A stretch of 64,000 nucleotides of DNA from Chamaea fasciata (taxonomy: Eukaryota > Chordata > Aves > Passeriformes > Sylviidae): positions 9,038,501 to 9,102,500 of the forward strand of contig JARCOQ010000016.1 of assembly GCA_029207755.1 (NCBI GenBank). Reading direction: 5' to 3'. The position numbers were made by a program, and so were the translations under genes. Below the pieces are notes generated by a model. It was not told the origin of the DNA. It saw nothing but the letters and a program-made list of their open reading frames with translations, and made no database searches. Position 1 is the stretch's first letter. The number at the start of each line of letters is the position of its first letter. Below, one piece after another: positions 32,871 through 44,042 of the stretch.

Positions 32871-34162
32871 GCTCCCCTCTCCCTGGCACAGGCGGCACAC
32901 CAGGAGCCGTGCCTCGGAGCCGTCCCAGACGCCGGTCTCTCCTCCTGGCAGCCCCGGGGAGGGCTCTGCGGCACACGCAGGTCACTGCTGAGGAGATAAT
33001 CGCCCAGCAACCCGCGCTGTCCTCGCTGTCCTCGGCCTCTCTCGCCTCCAAATCATTTCCACAAACGACTTTCAACTCTTTTTCCTCCCAGCAGCGGCCA
33101 CCGGGACAAACGGTGCCCTCAGGGCGGATGTTTTGGCCCCGAAGCCTTCAGGAATGAAAGGAAAAATGCTGATTTCTCTCCCATATCCTGCTCTCTCTCC
33201 CCGCGGTTTGATTTATTCCCGTTTATTGATTGGATTTGAGGCCGGCTCAAGAGCTGGGAAATTCCTGCCTGATGTGCCGGGGGGGGGAGCAGAGAGGCAG
33301 GGATTTGTGCTCCTGGTCCCTGCGCTCCTCCAGGTGCAGCTCTGGGAGCTGCCAGCTCCCACCCCAACCCCAAGGAACTGGGACCAATCCATGTATAGTC
33401 ATGTCTAGAGACAGGGAATTGCAGGATCCATCTGTCTGCAGCAAAGCCAATTCCCTCTGGAGTATATAAAATTAATTTTTATTTTTTGGATGCTGCTTTC
33501 TCTTTTTTTTTTTTTACTCCACTGACAACTTTCAGATTTGTCTGCGCGTGGGACAAGGAGAGGACAAGGACAGGGAGAGAGGAGGCATTAATCTGCGCAG
33601 GGATCAGGCAGGAGAGAAAACTCCTGGGAAAGTGGTCTCCTGGCCCATCCTCCCCGCTCCAAAAAAGCTTTGCCACTGATGCTCCGAGGCCCGTGCGCAG
33701 CGTTTTTCCCAAATTGGGAGTCAGGCTGCCTTTAGGGCTGTAAAGCAGGCAGTGCAAACAAAAATAGAGCTCGAAAAAGAATGCGAGCGGGGATGCCAAA
33801 CCTCCCTCATTTCCAAGAGTCTCGCTCCTCTCCCGTCAGCTTTCCGCCCCGCTCCGAAAAAAGCATCCCCATGACTGGAACACAAACCCCAGAAGGAGCT
33901 TTCAAGGTGACTTCTCCAACTTCATTCATAATTCTGGGAAGTCTCGCTGTCCTGGCTGGAGAATCCTGGTTAAAACCCGAGGAAAATCCACGGCTGGGTG
34001 GATTGGGGAATGGAGCAGTTTGGGTGCCCGGGGGGAAGGAGCTGCATTTCCACCCTGGGCACCTTTAATCCACACCTGGCTGGTCTTTCCATGCCTCCAC
34101 AACGTTTTTCTCTCTTAAATCTGCTCTAGAGGTGCCAGGCTCTGTTCCCATTCCCAATTTCA

Positions 34163-34345
34163 TTGTCACAAAGTCACTGAAATTGGAAAAGTCTTCCAAG
34201 ATCATCCGAACACCACCATGAAAATGCCACATCCACTGATTTTTTCCAACATTTCCAGGGATGGTGACACCACCACTGCCCTGGGCAGCCCCTTCCTGTG
34301 TTTAACCAGTATCCCAGTGAGGAAATATTCCCTAAAATCCCACCT
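34163..34345 (-). mobile_element. CR1-like LINE 3' fragment
   Basis: TGTCACAAAGTCACTGAAAT, TGGAAAAGTCTTCCAAGATC, CATTTCCAGGGATGGTGACA, CCACCACTGCCCTGGGCAGC on the plus strand. Confidence 0.78.
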
Positions 34346-34774
34346 GGCACATCAGGCTGGCACCAAGCACGTTGCAGTCCTTGTCCCAGGGAACGGAAAA
34401 ATCCCAGGGAACAAAAGATGGACGAAGGAACATCCTCAGCTGATGGAACCAGCGGCTCCACCCCTCCTGTGTCAATCCAAACCACTCCTCGCTTCCCGAG
34501 GTGCCAAAGCTTTCCTGCCTCAGCCTTTCACAATTCCCTCTCTGCTCTCCCTGCAGGATGGGAGCTGCTGCCACGTGCAGGGGCTGCTGGAGGGACCTGG
34601 CTGGGGGGGCACTGTGACACCTCTGGGGTCCCTGATCACAGCTGGCACCCGGAGCTGTCCCCAGACCCGCCGAGGGGCTGCCTGTGGAATTGGCCTGTGG
34701 ATTTGCTCCCCTGCTCAAAGCCACCCCATGGATTTGCTCCGCTCCCATCTTGGGTGGAAATGCAAGATGTGTTC

Positions 34775-35436
34775 TGTTGAAACCGGCCGGGGAGGTGTTT
34801 TTTCTTTAGCTCTTCTTTGACCCGTCCCTCGTAGCTCCAGGGTGGAGGGGGCGGGTCTGTTCTGTTAATGGGCAGCTGTTAAACCGGGTGGGGCAGTGTT
34901 TCTTTATCCCTTCCAGGACCCGCCCTCCCTCCAGGGGATCTCTGCTGTTCATGGGCCATCGAGGCTCACTGCAGGGCTGATACAATCCCATCATCCCACG
35001 GGGAGAGGCTCCACCCAGGGGGAGGAGCCCAGCATTCCCGCCTGGATCAAACCTGGGATCCAGAACAGCCTGTGTGCCCTGGATTCCCAGAGGGAGATCG
35101 GACCCATCCCAGCACCACTGGGCCCTTCTCCAGGATCATCTCTGCTCCACCAGAACCACAGCTGGCACTGCAGGAGGACTGGATTGGGACCAACAGGGGG
35201 TCAGGCCGTGTTCTGACTCTGGCAGTCTTTCTGTTTTTTGTTCATTTGCTTTTTCTGCACTACTAAACATTTCATATTCCCAGTAAAGAACTCTTATTCC
35301 TATCCCCATATCTCTGCCTGAAAAGCCCCTTAATTTCAAAATGATAACAATTCGGAGGGAGGGGGTTTGAATCCTCCTTTCCAAGGGAAGCTCCAGCTTT
35401 TCCCTGGCAGACACCTGTCTTTCCAAACTGAGACAG
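34775..35436 (+). mobile_element. LTR-like repeat, family A, copy 2
   Basis: Second copy of 15547-16225 in the same orientation, from TGTTGAAACCGGCC to about ACTGAGACA. An AGTAAA signal-like motif lies near 35283. The 19 kb gap between the copies contains exons 5 and 6, so these are two solo elements and not one provirus. A near-perfect target duplication was not found (GAGC-type bases on one side, GAAC on the other, minus sense). Confidence 0.75.
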
Positions 35437-37448
35437 CTCCCAAACCCAGCCCCAGGTGAAAATCACGGATCTGGCCGGCAGCAGAACCCAACAAAACCCC
35501 TCTCTGTGCCTGTGGAAGCCACTGTCACCCCCCTGTCCCTCTGCACAGAGCGGCCACACGGTGCCAACCCTGCCCAGGGCACATCAGAGCCACTGTCCCA
35601 GCACCAGGGCCCGGCTGGGATTTACACACGCACGTTCCGGAGGGAGTGCAGCTGCCAGGGGCGCTCTGCTCTCCTTCTGGGCGCTGGATCCCGCTGGCTT
35701 TATTTCACCTGCCGGCAGAAACTCAAACAAGCCCGGCTGCAGCTGCCAGCTGCCGGCCCCGTGCCACCCCGGGGGGTTCAGTGGGATCTGGGGATGGATC
35801 CAGATGGAAAAACACACATCTGGGGGGAGGGTCCTGCACGCTGTGGGGCTGAGCACATCCCCGTGTGCAGACAGCACGGTCACCTGCCTGGGATTTACAT
35901 CCCAATCCCTCAGCAGGGAGAACAACCGATGGCACGAGCGAGGGGAAGCAACCTCCCAATGAGTGGGAAATGTGCCTGCAGCTCCACAGGGAATATCGGG
36001 ATATTCCCATGGCCAGTGAGCACATCCAGAGGAATCCAGACCCCGCTGCTCCGGCCCTGCCCGGGGTGTCAGCACTGGGGGGGGTGTGACCTCAGCCCTG
36101 CCCTGCTGAGGGGCTGCCCCTGCCTGCTCCAAGGCTCGGGAATGGAAGGATCTCTGGGATCTCTTTCCCTTATATAGTAAAAAAAATATACCCAGAGAAG
36201 GAGAAGAGAGCAGGGGAGGAGCCCTTAAATTGGAGCAAAGCGGGAGAGAGGAGGCTCCCTGTGGTTTGTCCATGAGAATGATCCAACACCGAGCCAGGAC
36301 ACCTGGATTTTCCCTGCCTCCAGCTCCTACCACCCTGCCTCCGATCCCTGATTCCCTCTGAGGTGGGAATGACACCTTCCAGGTGGAAATCTCCACGTGG
36401 GAGCTGCTGCTGGTTCTGATCAGGGAGGGGAAGCCCAACCTGGTGCTGACCTGACAGAAAGAGGGCCTGGATGTGCAATAAAATCATCTTGGGGCACAAA
36501 AGATGGAAAACATCCCTTTCTTCCCAAAGTTCCCCAGGAAAAACCCTTCCCTGAGGTGGAGACAGAAGCCAGGTTGTCCACAAGCTGTGGAGAAAGCCGA
36601 ATTTCCATCACTGATGTGTTCTCCACTTGGGCAGAGTTGTCCTCTCACTGCTGGGACCTTGGAGAGGGAGCAGGGAAAGGACAGTTTGGAATGGCACAGC
36701 CCAAACAAAAAACCCGAAGCACTCCTGAGGGCAGGATGAGTCTCACACCATTTACACAACCACCACAAACATGCTGGGCTGAATTTTCACATCCCAAGCT
36801 GGGCCGGGGGAATCGGTTTTCCTCAAATCCTGCCAGCAGCGTGTGAGCCCTTAAAATTGGATCCTGCAAAAAAAAAAAATCTGGAAGAGAGAGCAAGCTT
36901 CGCCAGCTGAAAGCGCGAATCTCAGCTCAGGGTAATATTTTATTGACTCACGACTCGAAAGGAATTTCAGCAATTTGCTTCAAACAACCGCTGAAAAATT
37001 CTGCTCTGCTCTCCGAGCGAGCGCCGAGCTTCCCCCATGCCAAACCAATTTTTCAGGCCAAAATTGGCAAAGGCTTAAAAAAACAGGGACGTCACCGCTG
37101 AAGCGAGTGCTGCCTTCAATCACACAGGATGACTTTTTACTCCGGAATAATGAAATGTTCTACTCAAAAGCAACACTCCTGACAAGCCACGGACCACTGG
37201 GTGCCCCTCAAGGTCAGCTCCGAGCTGCTCCAAAGGCAGCTGCTCCCCACCAAACGCGCGCCATGGATGAGGGATCAGAAAAGCAATTAAAAGCCCCTTT
37301 GAACAGCAATAGCTCGGAACAAATACTAATTTGTACTTCTCTGCTGAGGAGAGAATATAAAGTAACGTTTCCCAGCGCCATTTGATGTAAATGGAGCCTT
37401 TTATGTGGGATCATTACAAGTATCAACGGCTCCTCCAGCAAATTCTTC

Positions 37449-37485
37449 TGGGAAGAGGAGCGGGGTGGGGGGAGGGGGGGGGGCT
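37449..37485 (+). other. G-run cluster with quadruplex potential
   Basis: GGGAAGAGGAGCGGGGTGGG followed by GGGAGGGGGGGGGG: at least four G runs of three or more within 40 bp on the plus (template) strand. Confidence 0.6.
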
Positions 37486-37918
37486 CGTGGATGGTTTCCT
37501 TCTGCAGGGATAACACCGGCACCTCTCCTTCTGTCCTTCTCCTGGGTAATCACCGAGCTGGGAATCGAGGCAGGATGAAGCAGCAGCAATTATTTCCTCG
37601 GAGCACTCAGTGACACCGAGTCTGGGGCAAAAAAAGGATTGGGTTTTCCTGGAATAGGATCCCCTGTGGCAGGTATCCCAGCCCAGCATCCCAAAGGTGA
37701 CGCCTTTGGAGTGCCCTGTCCCCTGCTCGGTGCTGCAGTGCCGTGGCACACTCTCAGCTCCTCTGGAGGGTTGTCAGCTGCAATGAAATGCAGAACAAAA
37801 AAAAACTCATCCAATGTTCCGAAACCGCCCGGAAGATTAATGCAAGGATCGCCTCCCTCTTTGTACTTGGCTCTCCTCATCCCTGGGAGCGAATGCTCCT
37901 TGTGCTGGGGACGGGAGG

Positions 37919-38030
37919 ACTAATAAATCAATAAACCAATAAATCAATAGGTCAGCAAACCAATAAATTAATACATTTACAAATCAATAAATTTATAAAG
38001 ATATCAATTAATAAATTTATAAACAAACAC
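37919..38030. repeat. AATAAATC-type simple repeat
   Basis: Imperfect units of AATAAATCAATAAACC and AATTTATAAA over about 110 bp. Confidence 0.85.
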
Positions 38031-38417
38031 AGCACAGGAGGGACAAAACAAAAATACCAGGGGCTCCACGGCGGGCAATGAAGCTTTGCAATCCAAGCCG
38101 TGCTGCTGCTAATGAAGAGCACCCCGGGAGCTCTGAGTTCCCAGCCACGTCCCGAGTGGAGCTGGCTGTGAACCCTGCGGATGTGCCGGGCAGGATCCGA
38201 CTGCTCCCAACGCCTGGAATGCCAAGGAAACGCTTCCCATCAGCGGCTGCCCGGGCCTCCTGCCCCAGCACGGGCTGTGCTGCCCTGAGGAAAGCTCTGC
38301 GGAGCCCTTCTGGCATCTCCTCACCTTCCCCACGAGCTGTCACGGCCACAGGCGCGGGACTGGATCCCCTCGGGGGGAATGTTTGGAACAATGGTTTGGA
38401 AAAAAGTGTTAAAGCCT

Positions 38418-38656
38418 GTGAGGGTGGGCAGGCCCTGGCACAGGGTGCCCAGAGAAGCTGGGGCTGCCCCTGGATCCCTGGAAGGGTCCAAGGCCAGGCT
38501 GGATGAAGCTTGGAGCAGCCTGGGATGGTGGAAGGTGTCCCTGCCTGTGACTGGGGGGAATGACATGATGATGGTGATGATGATGATGATGATGACGATG
38601 ATGATGATGTTGTTTCAAGTCCCTTCCAACTCATCATTCCATGATTCCATAATTCC
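38418..38656 (+). mobile_element. CR1-like LINE 3' fragment interrupted by (GAT)n
   Basis: CCCAGAGAAGCTGGGGCTGC, GGAGCAGCCTGGGATGGTGG, then a GAT microsatellite, then TCAAGTCCCTTCCAACTCAT, CATTCCATGATTCC, the CR1 3' end. Confidence 0.85.
38564..38610. repeat. (GAT)n microsatellite inside CR1
   Basis: About 14 GATGAT units with one GACGAT and one GGT variant. Confidence 0.95.
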
Positions 38657-38837
38657 ACCCAAGCTCCGTGCACTAAAGGGGGTGCTGCCATTTAGCCAAG
38701 AGCAGCCACTGGTGGGAATTTCTCCAGAATTCCCATAAAAACACAGACTGACGCCCTGAGGGATACGGATGGGGCTCTCTCTCTCCCGAGGCTGGGGCAG
38801 CACCACCTCAGCTCCTCCCCACCTCTGCTCCCTGCGG

Positions 38838-39092
38838 CAGGAACAGCACCCGGGGAATGGGGTGAAGTTGTCTCGCAGGAGGTTTGGGTTGGATTTTAGG
38901 GAAAGGTTCAGAGGGTGCCGGCACTGCCCAGGCTCCCCAGGGAACGGGCACTGCCCTGAGGCTGCCAGAGCTTCAGGAGAGTTTGGAAAATGCTCCCAGG
39001 GATGCCCAGGGTGGGGTTTTGGGGTGTCTGTGCAGGGCTGGATGATCCCTGCGGGTCCCTCCTGACTCGGGATGTTCTGTGATTCCAAAGAC
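38838..39092 (+). mobile_element. CR1-like LINE 3' fragment
   Basis: GGTTGGATTTTAGGGAAAGG, GGGAACGGGCACTGCCCTGA, CCCAGGGATGCCCAGGGTGG, GGATGATCCCTGCGGGTCCC, GGGATGTTCTGTGATTCC in CR1 order. Confidence 0.82.
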
Positions 39093-39649
39093 AAAGAATC
39101 TTTGTCTTTTTGGGGGGTTTTGCCTCCAGCCCGGCACTTCCCACCCACGATTCCCTCATCCGCGGGAGCGGACAGTGATGCTCCACTGCCTCAAGAGGGC
39201 TCCGTGAGACTTCTCTGCAGAGCTCTGCCTCGTCCCGGGATGAGAGCGAGCAGCGGCGTCCGCGGGGCCAGCCCTGCCCCGTCTCCCTCCGCACGCCTTC
39301 AGAGCCCCTCACCCTTCCCACACACACAGCGCCGACGCTTTGGCCCCGACCAGCTCCAGTAAAAATCCATTTTCTGCGTCCATCTATCTGCAAAGCCACT
39401 GGTGACTATGGAGAAGTCGGAAAATAAACCCAAAATAAACCAAAACAAGAAGCCACGAATAAATTTTACAAAAGGGGTTGGGCATTTCCCCACGGACAGT
39501 GAGGTTTGGGATGCGCTCCCCTGGGGCTGCTGCTCTGGCGTGTTTGCAGTTTGATACAACCAGACAATGGCCTAAAAGAAAAGTGCTCAAAGTAAGTCGA
39601 GAGTAGAGGAGCTGCTGAAGCTGTTTCACTCTGAATAAATGGTGGCAAG

Positions 39650-39832
39650 TGTTGGCGGGACAGGTTTCCTAGGAAAGTTGTGGCTGTCCCATCCCTGGAA
39701 GTGTCCCAGGCCAGGCTGGATGGGGCTTGGAGCAGCCTGGGAGAGCGGAAGGTGTCCCTGCCCATGGCAAAGGGCCAGAACTGGGTGAGCTTTAAGATTC
39801 CAGACCACTCCAGGGTTGTGTGGTTGTGTTCT
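39650..39832 (+). mobile_element. CR1-like LINE 3' fragment
   Basis: GGCTGTCCCATCCCTGGAAG, CCAGGCTGGATGGGGCTTGG, GAAGGTGTCCCTGCCCATGG, then a decayed end near AAGATTCCAGACCA. Confidence 0.75.
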
Positions 39833-40901
39833 GCAGGGATTCAGGGCCCAGCAGAGCCCTTCCCATGCTGCCACCAGCAGGCACAGGGCACAGGCTTCCC
39901 TGGATTCCCTAAAAACTGCTCTTGGGATAACATGGAACAGCTGGGTCGGAGCAAGGGAAACTGAGGAGAGCCACAGAGCAGCTCCTAAATCCTTGGGGAA
40001 TGGCCTCTGGATTTGGGAGGATGGAGAAGAGGACAATGGCAACACCCACAGCTGGTTGCGGCCTGGAGAGGCTCAAAACTTCCCAGCTGGAATTCTCTGG
40101 GCAGCACCCGGAACACCGTGATCCCGCTGTTTTCCCTGTCAGGCTCATGTCCCCAAACCGGGCCATCCTCCCTCCCCGCCACCCCAACACCCTGCTGGGG
40201 CTCGGGGACACTTTGCCCGGACAGCTCCTCCTGCTCCCCACACCAACCAGCCCCACACCCCGAGCCCCGCAGCCAATTCCCACACCAGGGGGGCTCCCAA
40301 ATCGCCCCACTCTGCCCCCCAATCCCTGTGCCCAGTCTGGGAGCCCAGAGCCATTTCCCATGGGATTTGGACGGTGCCTCAGCCCCTGGCACACGGCTGG
40401 GATGAGAGGTTTTGGGTGAGGTGTCACCAAGCTGGGCTCTGACACTCCGCACCTCATTACCCCAGCGCCCCAGGCACGTGGAAGAACTTTTCCAGGTTTC
40501 ACTTCCAAATTCCTCCCTTTTTATTGGGCAGCGCCCGCGAGCCGAGCTGGCAGGAACCCGACGCTCGGCGGCCAAAAAAGCTTCGGAATCTTTATTGCCA
40601 TTGGCTCTGAGGTGCCCTAAAGCCAAGCTTTTACAAGGTAGAAGGGGCAGTAAAAGCCAGCCAGCTACAGCTCTCCTTTGTTAGCAGCAAGGCTGTAATT
40701 ATCCCCGCTCGCCTTGGCGGGACCGACTGGGGACACACTCCGTGTGATCCCTGGATTTCCTCCCCGCTGCCCGCCTCAGGTTTTCCCCCAGCTCCCATCA
40801 CGGCAAAACCCCCGGGGCTGACAGAGCTGTATCCGCCTGACAAAGGGGTATCCATGCAGAAATGAGGGATGAATGGCCTGCTCAGAAGCTGCTGCCAAGG
40901 T

Positions 40902-40934
40902 GGTTTTTTTTTTTTTGGTTTTTTTTTTTTTTTC
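40902..40934. repeat. Poly(T) tract
   Basis: Two runs of T separated by GG on the plus strand. A similar 20-plus T run lies at 41091-41111. They read as A runs in the transcript. Confidence 0.85.
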
Positions 40935-42585
40935 CCCAATTTTAGAACTTCTCACGGAACAGCGAAGCGGGATTCGACAGGGAGCTGACGGGGACAGCTC
41001 AATCCTTGCTGGATTTTGGACACTTTGCTGTAATTCTGATTTGTCGTTGCACGGCTGAGGTTGTTTTAGCTGAGTCCTGGGGTTTTGTTTGGTTTTTTTT
41101 TTTTTTTTTTTGAAAGAAAATAAGTCTCGGCCTAAAATAGGGGGTGGTAAAGCACAGGAGTGGAGAGAAAATGAAATAGCAGCACTCCAGAGGGTTGTTT
41201 GTCATGGTCCTGAGCAGGACTTAATCCTGGGAAATGATGGAGAAGGAGCTGCAGAGCCTTTTGTCCTGCTTTTGGGTGGATTGCTCTGCCTCTGCTCCTC
41301 ATTCCCAAAAGGACAGACCATGCAGGAGAGGAGGAGAAGCTTTAAAAATAACCCTGACCTAGTCATGACCCTGCAGGGAAGGTTTTGGAGGAGCACTGGA
41401 TGCCTTTGATCCCAGAAAAAATAGATCCTGGCCTCGCTGGGATGCGTTTCCTGCACCTGACACGGAGGTGACACGAGAAATTCCCAAGCACGCCTCGAGA
41501 AAACAGCGGAAAATCCCCAAGTTTTCCACGGAAGGGAAGCCCAGGGGAACAGAACTTTGAAGGGTGGGCAAGTGGAGATGCTCCTGTGGCTCAGCCCCTC
41601 CAGTCCTGAGCTCCAGCACTGCTCCCTGCCATCCCAGCGCTGGGAAGAACGGCACCATTCCCCTTCCCTCCCTTCAAAACACTTCAATAAAATCCTACCC
41701 GCGCCCTGTGAGAGCAGATTAAAGGCTTTGGAGCCTTCAGGGACAACCTAATTTCTTTTCCTTTGTCGCTTTTAGTATCGCCTGATAGTTTAAGTCTCAT
41801 TTGAAGATCCGGATCAAAGAAGAAATTTCTGCCTGGGTTATCTCCAGCTCAACCGTCAGACCAAAGGTATTTCCACCACAGAAATTCCTTTTTTTGTATC
41901 AATAATTCCCAGCCAAGGAGCAGCCAGGCTCTGAGCAGACACGTCCAACACCACACACATTTCTGCTCTGCAAACCCCACCAGCTCTTCCAGGTGTCCCA
42001 TACCCCAAAGTCTTCTCCTGCTCCTCATGGGATCATCTTCAGCCCCTTTTCCAACAACAAAAATCCTCCTTACATCTCCATATACCTTTTAGGTTTTAAA
42101 CCTGCTTTGCTTTTCTCCTAATCCTATCTCACAGCAGAAAAAGAGCAAATAATTCTAGCAGACACTCGAACCACCACACGTAAATAATTCGGGAAAGAGA
42201 AACTGGCAGACTTGAAACCAACTCCAGTCACCCCAAGCTGTGGGCCTGGTATTTCTCTGGGTCTGAGAGATTTTTAGCCTGCTAACAGCTCCTAATTTTT
42301 TCCCAAGGAAAAATCTCTCAAGAAAGCTTCTCAAAACAACCTTGGCAAACAACTCTCCTTTCTCAAAACATTTCTCCAGGTGGTGTTTTGCTGTTTCTCT
42401 GGTTTAACCACCGGGATCAGAGAGGTGTCGTTCCTATTCACCAACCATGTCAAGTCTGTATGGGAACACCTTACAAAAGGCAGCAAGAATTAGACAATAA
42501 AACGCTCTTTGCCTTCTGAAATATTTAGAGCCTCTCATCTTTCTTCGGTGCCCGAGCCACCCCCCCAGGCCCCGAGGCCGCTCAC

Positions 42586-43013
42586 CTGCTCGTGGTACTC
42601 GATGCCCATGCTGAGGGTGTTGATGAGGATGGCGATCATGATCCCGCGGTTGAAGTACTTGCTCTCCACGATCCTCTTGAGCTTGGCGCCGAACGCCCTC
42701 CACAGCCTCACCACCTTGTTCCTCTCCTTGGCCTTCTTCTTCCTCCTCCTCCTCCTGCCCCGCTGCTGCTGCTGCTGCTGCTGCAGCTGGTCGCGGCGGT
42801 CGCCGTGCCGCAGGTCCTGCGTGAACTCGTAGACGCCGTTGCTGTCGGAGTCGGCGTTGCTGTCGGAGTCGCTGAGGGCCAGGTCGGGGTCATCCAGGAG
42901 GGTGGCACAGAAGGGACAGTCCTGCAGCTCGCAGCTCAGCCCCGGCACGCCGGGGCCCGGCAGAGAGCCCGCCGCGCTCAGCCCCGACAGCCGGCTGGGC
43001 GTCCGGCGGAGAC
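42586..43013 (-). CDS. CACNA1H: CACNA1H exon (window exon 4): distal I-II linker and domain II S1
   Basis: Two bases plus 142 codons. The first half is cytoplasmic linker: LSCELQDCPFCATLLDDPD, an acidic DSDSNADSDSN stretch, and the Cav3.2 motif VYEFTQDLRHGDR. Then come seven glutamines and a strongly basic run (RGRRRRRKKKAKERNK), which I do not recall in human Cav3.2. The exon continues with WRAFGAKLKRIVESKYFNRG and IIS1 (IMIAILINTLSMGIEYHEQ). The acceptor AG is at 43015-43014, and a minisatellite begins about 25 bp further upstream. The donor GT is at 42585-42584. It joins the next exon as EQ|PDEL in phase 0. Confidence 0.95.
42763..42785. repeat. CACNA1H: (CTG)n / CAG tract within exon 4
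   Basis: Seven to eight CTG units on the plus strand, CAG on the coding strand, encoding the glutamine run before the basic block. Confidence 0.92.
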
Positions 43014-43029
43014 CTGCGGGGACACGGGC

Positions 43030-43345
43030 ACGGTGAGACACCGGGGGACAGCCAGGGACACCGGGGGACAGCCAGGGACACTGAGGGACACTGAGGGACA
43101 GCCAGGGACACCGGGGGACAGCCAGGGACACTGGGCGACAGCAAGGGACACCAAGGGACACCGAGGGACAGCAAGGGACACCAAGGGACAGCAAGGGACA
43201 CTGAGGGACAGCAAGGGACACCAAGGGACAGCAAGGGACACTGAGGGACAGCAAGGGACACTGAGCGACACTGAGAGACACTGAGGGACAGCAAGGGACA
43301 GTAAGGGACACTGAAAGATACTGAGGACACTGAGAGACACTGTTG
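43030..43345. repeat. Minisatellite GGGACAGCAAGGGACACC, next to exon 4 acceptor
   Basis: About 30 decamer units of the ACACTGAGGG / ACAGCAAGGG / ACACCGGGGG type. It begins within about 25 bp of the exon 4 acceptor. On the coding strand it reads CCCTCAGTGTCCCTTGCTGT-like, pyrimidine-rich with repeated CAG. Confidence 0.95.
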
Positions 43346-43712
43346 AGAGCCACCACTCACCAAGTGCCACCACAGAGAGCCACCATGCACCAAGGGCCAC
43401 CACAGAGAGCCATCACACACCAAGAGCTACCGCAAGACACTAAGAGCCACCATGCACTGACAGCCACCATGAGACACCACTGAGAGCCACCACTGAGAGC
43501 CACCACACACCAAGAGCCGCCATGGGCCGTGAGCCGCTGCAAGACACCACCGAGAGCCATCATGCACCAAGAGCCACCGTGAGCAGCCAAGAGCCACCGA
43601 GAGCCACCATGAGCCACCGTGTGTCAGGAGACTTTGTGCACCAAAAAGCCACCGTGCACCAGAGCCACCACACACTGGGAGACACCGCGCACTGAGAGCC
43701 ACCATCTGCCAA
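43346..43712. repeat. Degenerate GAGCCACCA minisatellite
   Basis: Imperfect units of AGAGCCACCATGCACCA and CACCACAGAGAGCC, directly next to the 43030 array. Confidence 0.9.
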
Positions 43713-43894
43713 GGTGAGGTCATCCCCCCTTGCCCTGTTGTTCCCTGGGAGCAGAACCCAGCCCCTCCTGGCTGTCCCCTCCTGTCAGGGAGCTGTGCAG
43801 AGCCACAGGGTCCCCCCTGAGCCTCCTTTTCTTCAGGCTGATCTCCTACAACTGCTCCTCACAGGAATTATTCTCCAGACCCTAAAAAAGCTTT

Positions 43895-44042
43895 CCATCC
43901 ATCCATCCATGGAACCATCCATCCTTACATCTATCCATCCATCCATCTTCCCTCCATCCTCCATCCATCCATCCATCCATCCATCCATCCATCCCTCATC
44001 CATCCATCCATCCATCCATCCATCCATCCATCCATCCATCCT
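43895..44042. repeat. (ATCC)n tetranucleotide array
   Basis: CCATCCATCC units with small interruptions (CTTCC, CTCATCC), about 148 bp. Confidence 0.97.

Larger units (their letters stand above)
17802..42585 (-). other. CACNA1H: Intron between exons 4 and 5 (24.8 kb)
   Basis: The longest intron. It contains about eleven CR1 tails, LTR-like family A copy 2, family C copy 2, A/C-rich arrays, several minisatellites and poly(T) tracts, each listed separately. Stretches with nothing recognised include 20,710-23,570, 25,430-27,630, 29,290-31,110, 32,875-34,160, 35,440-37,440 and 39,840-42,580. No open frame in it resembles a known protein, and none has convincing exon borders. Confidence 0.75.

Noticed and set aside
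15547..35436. A full provirus bounded by the two family A copies
   Set aside because: The interval contains CACNA1H exons 5 and 6 in correct order and no retroviral coding signal; two solo copies fit better.
43030..43345. CRISPR array
   Set aside because: No unique spacers between units; a eukaryotic minisatellite within an intron.
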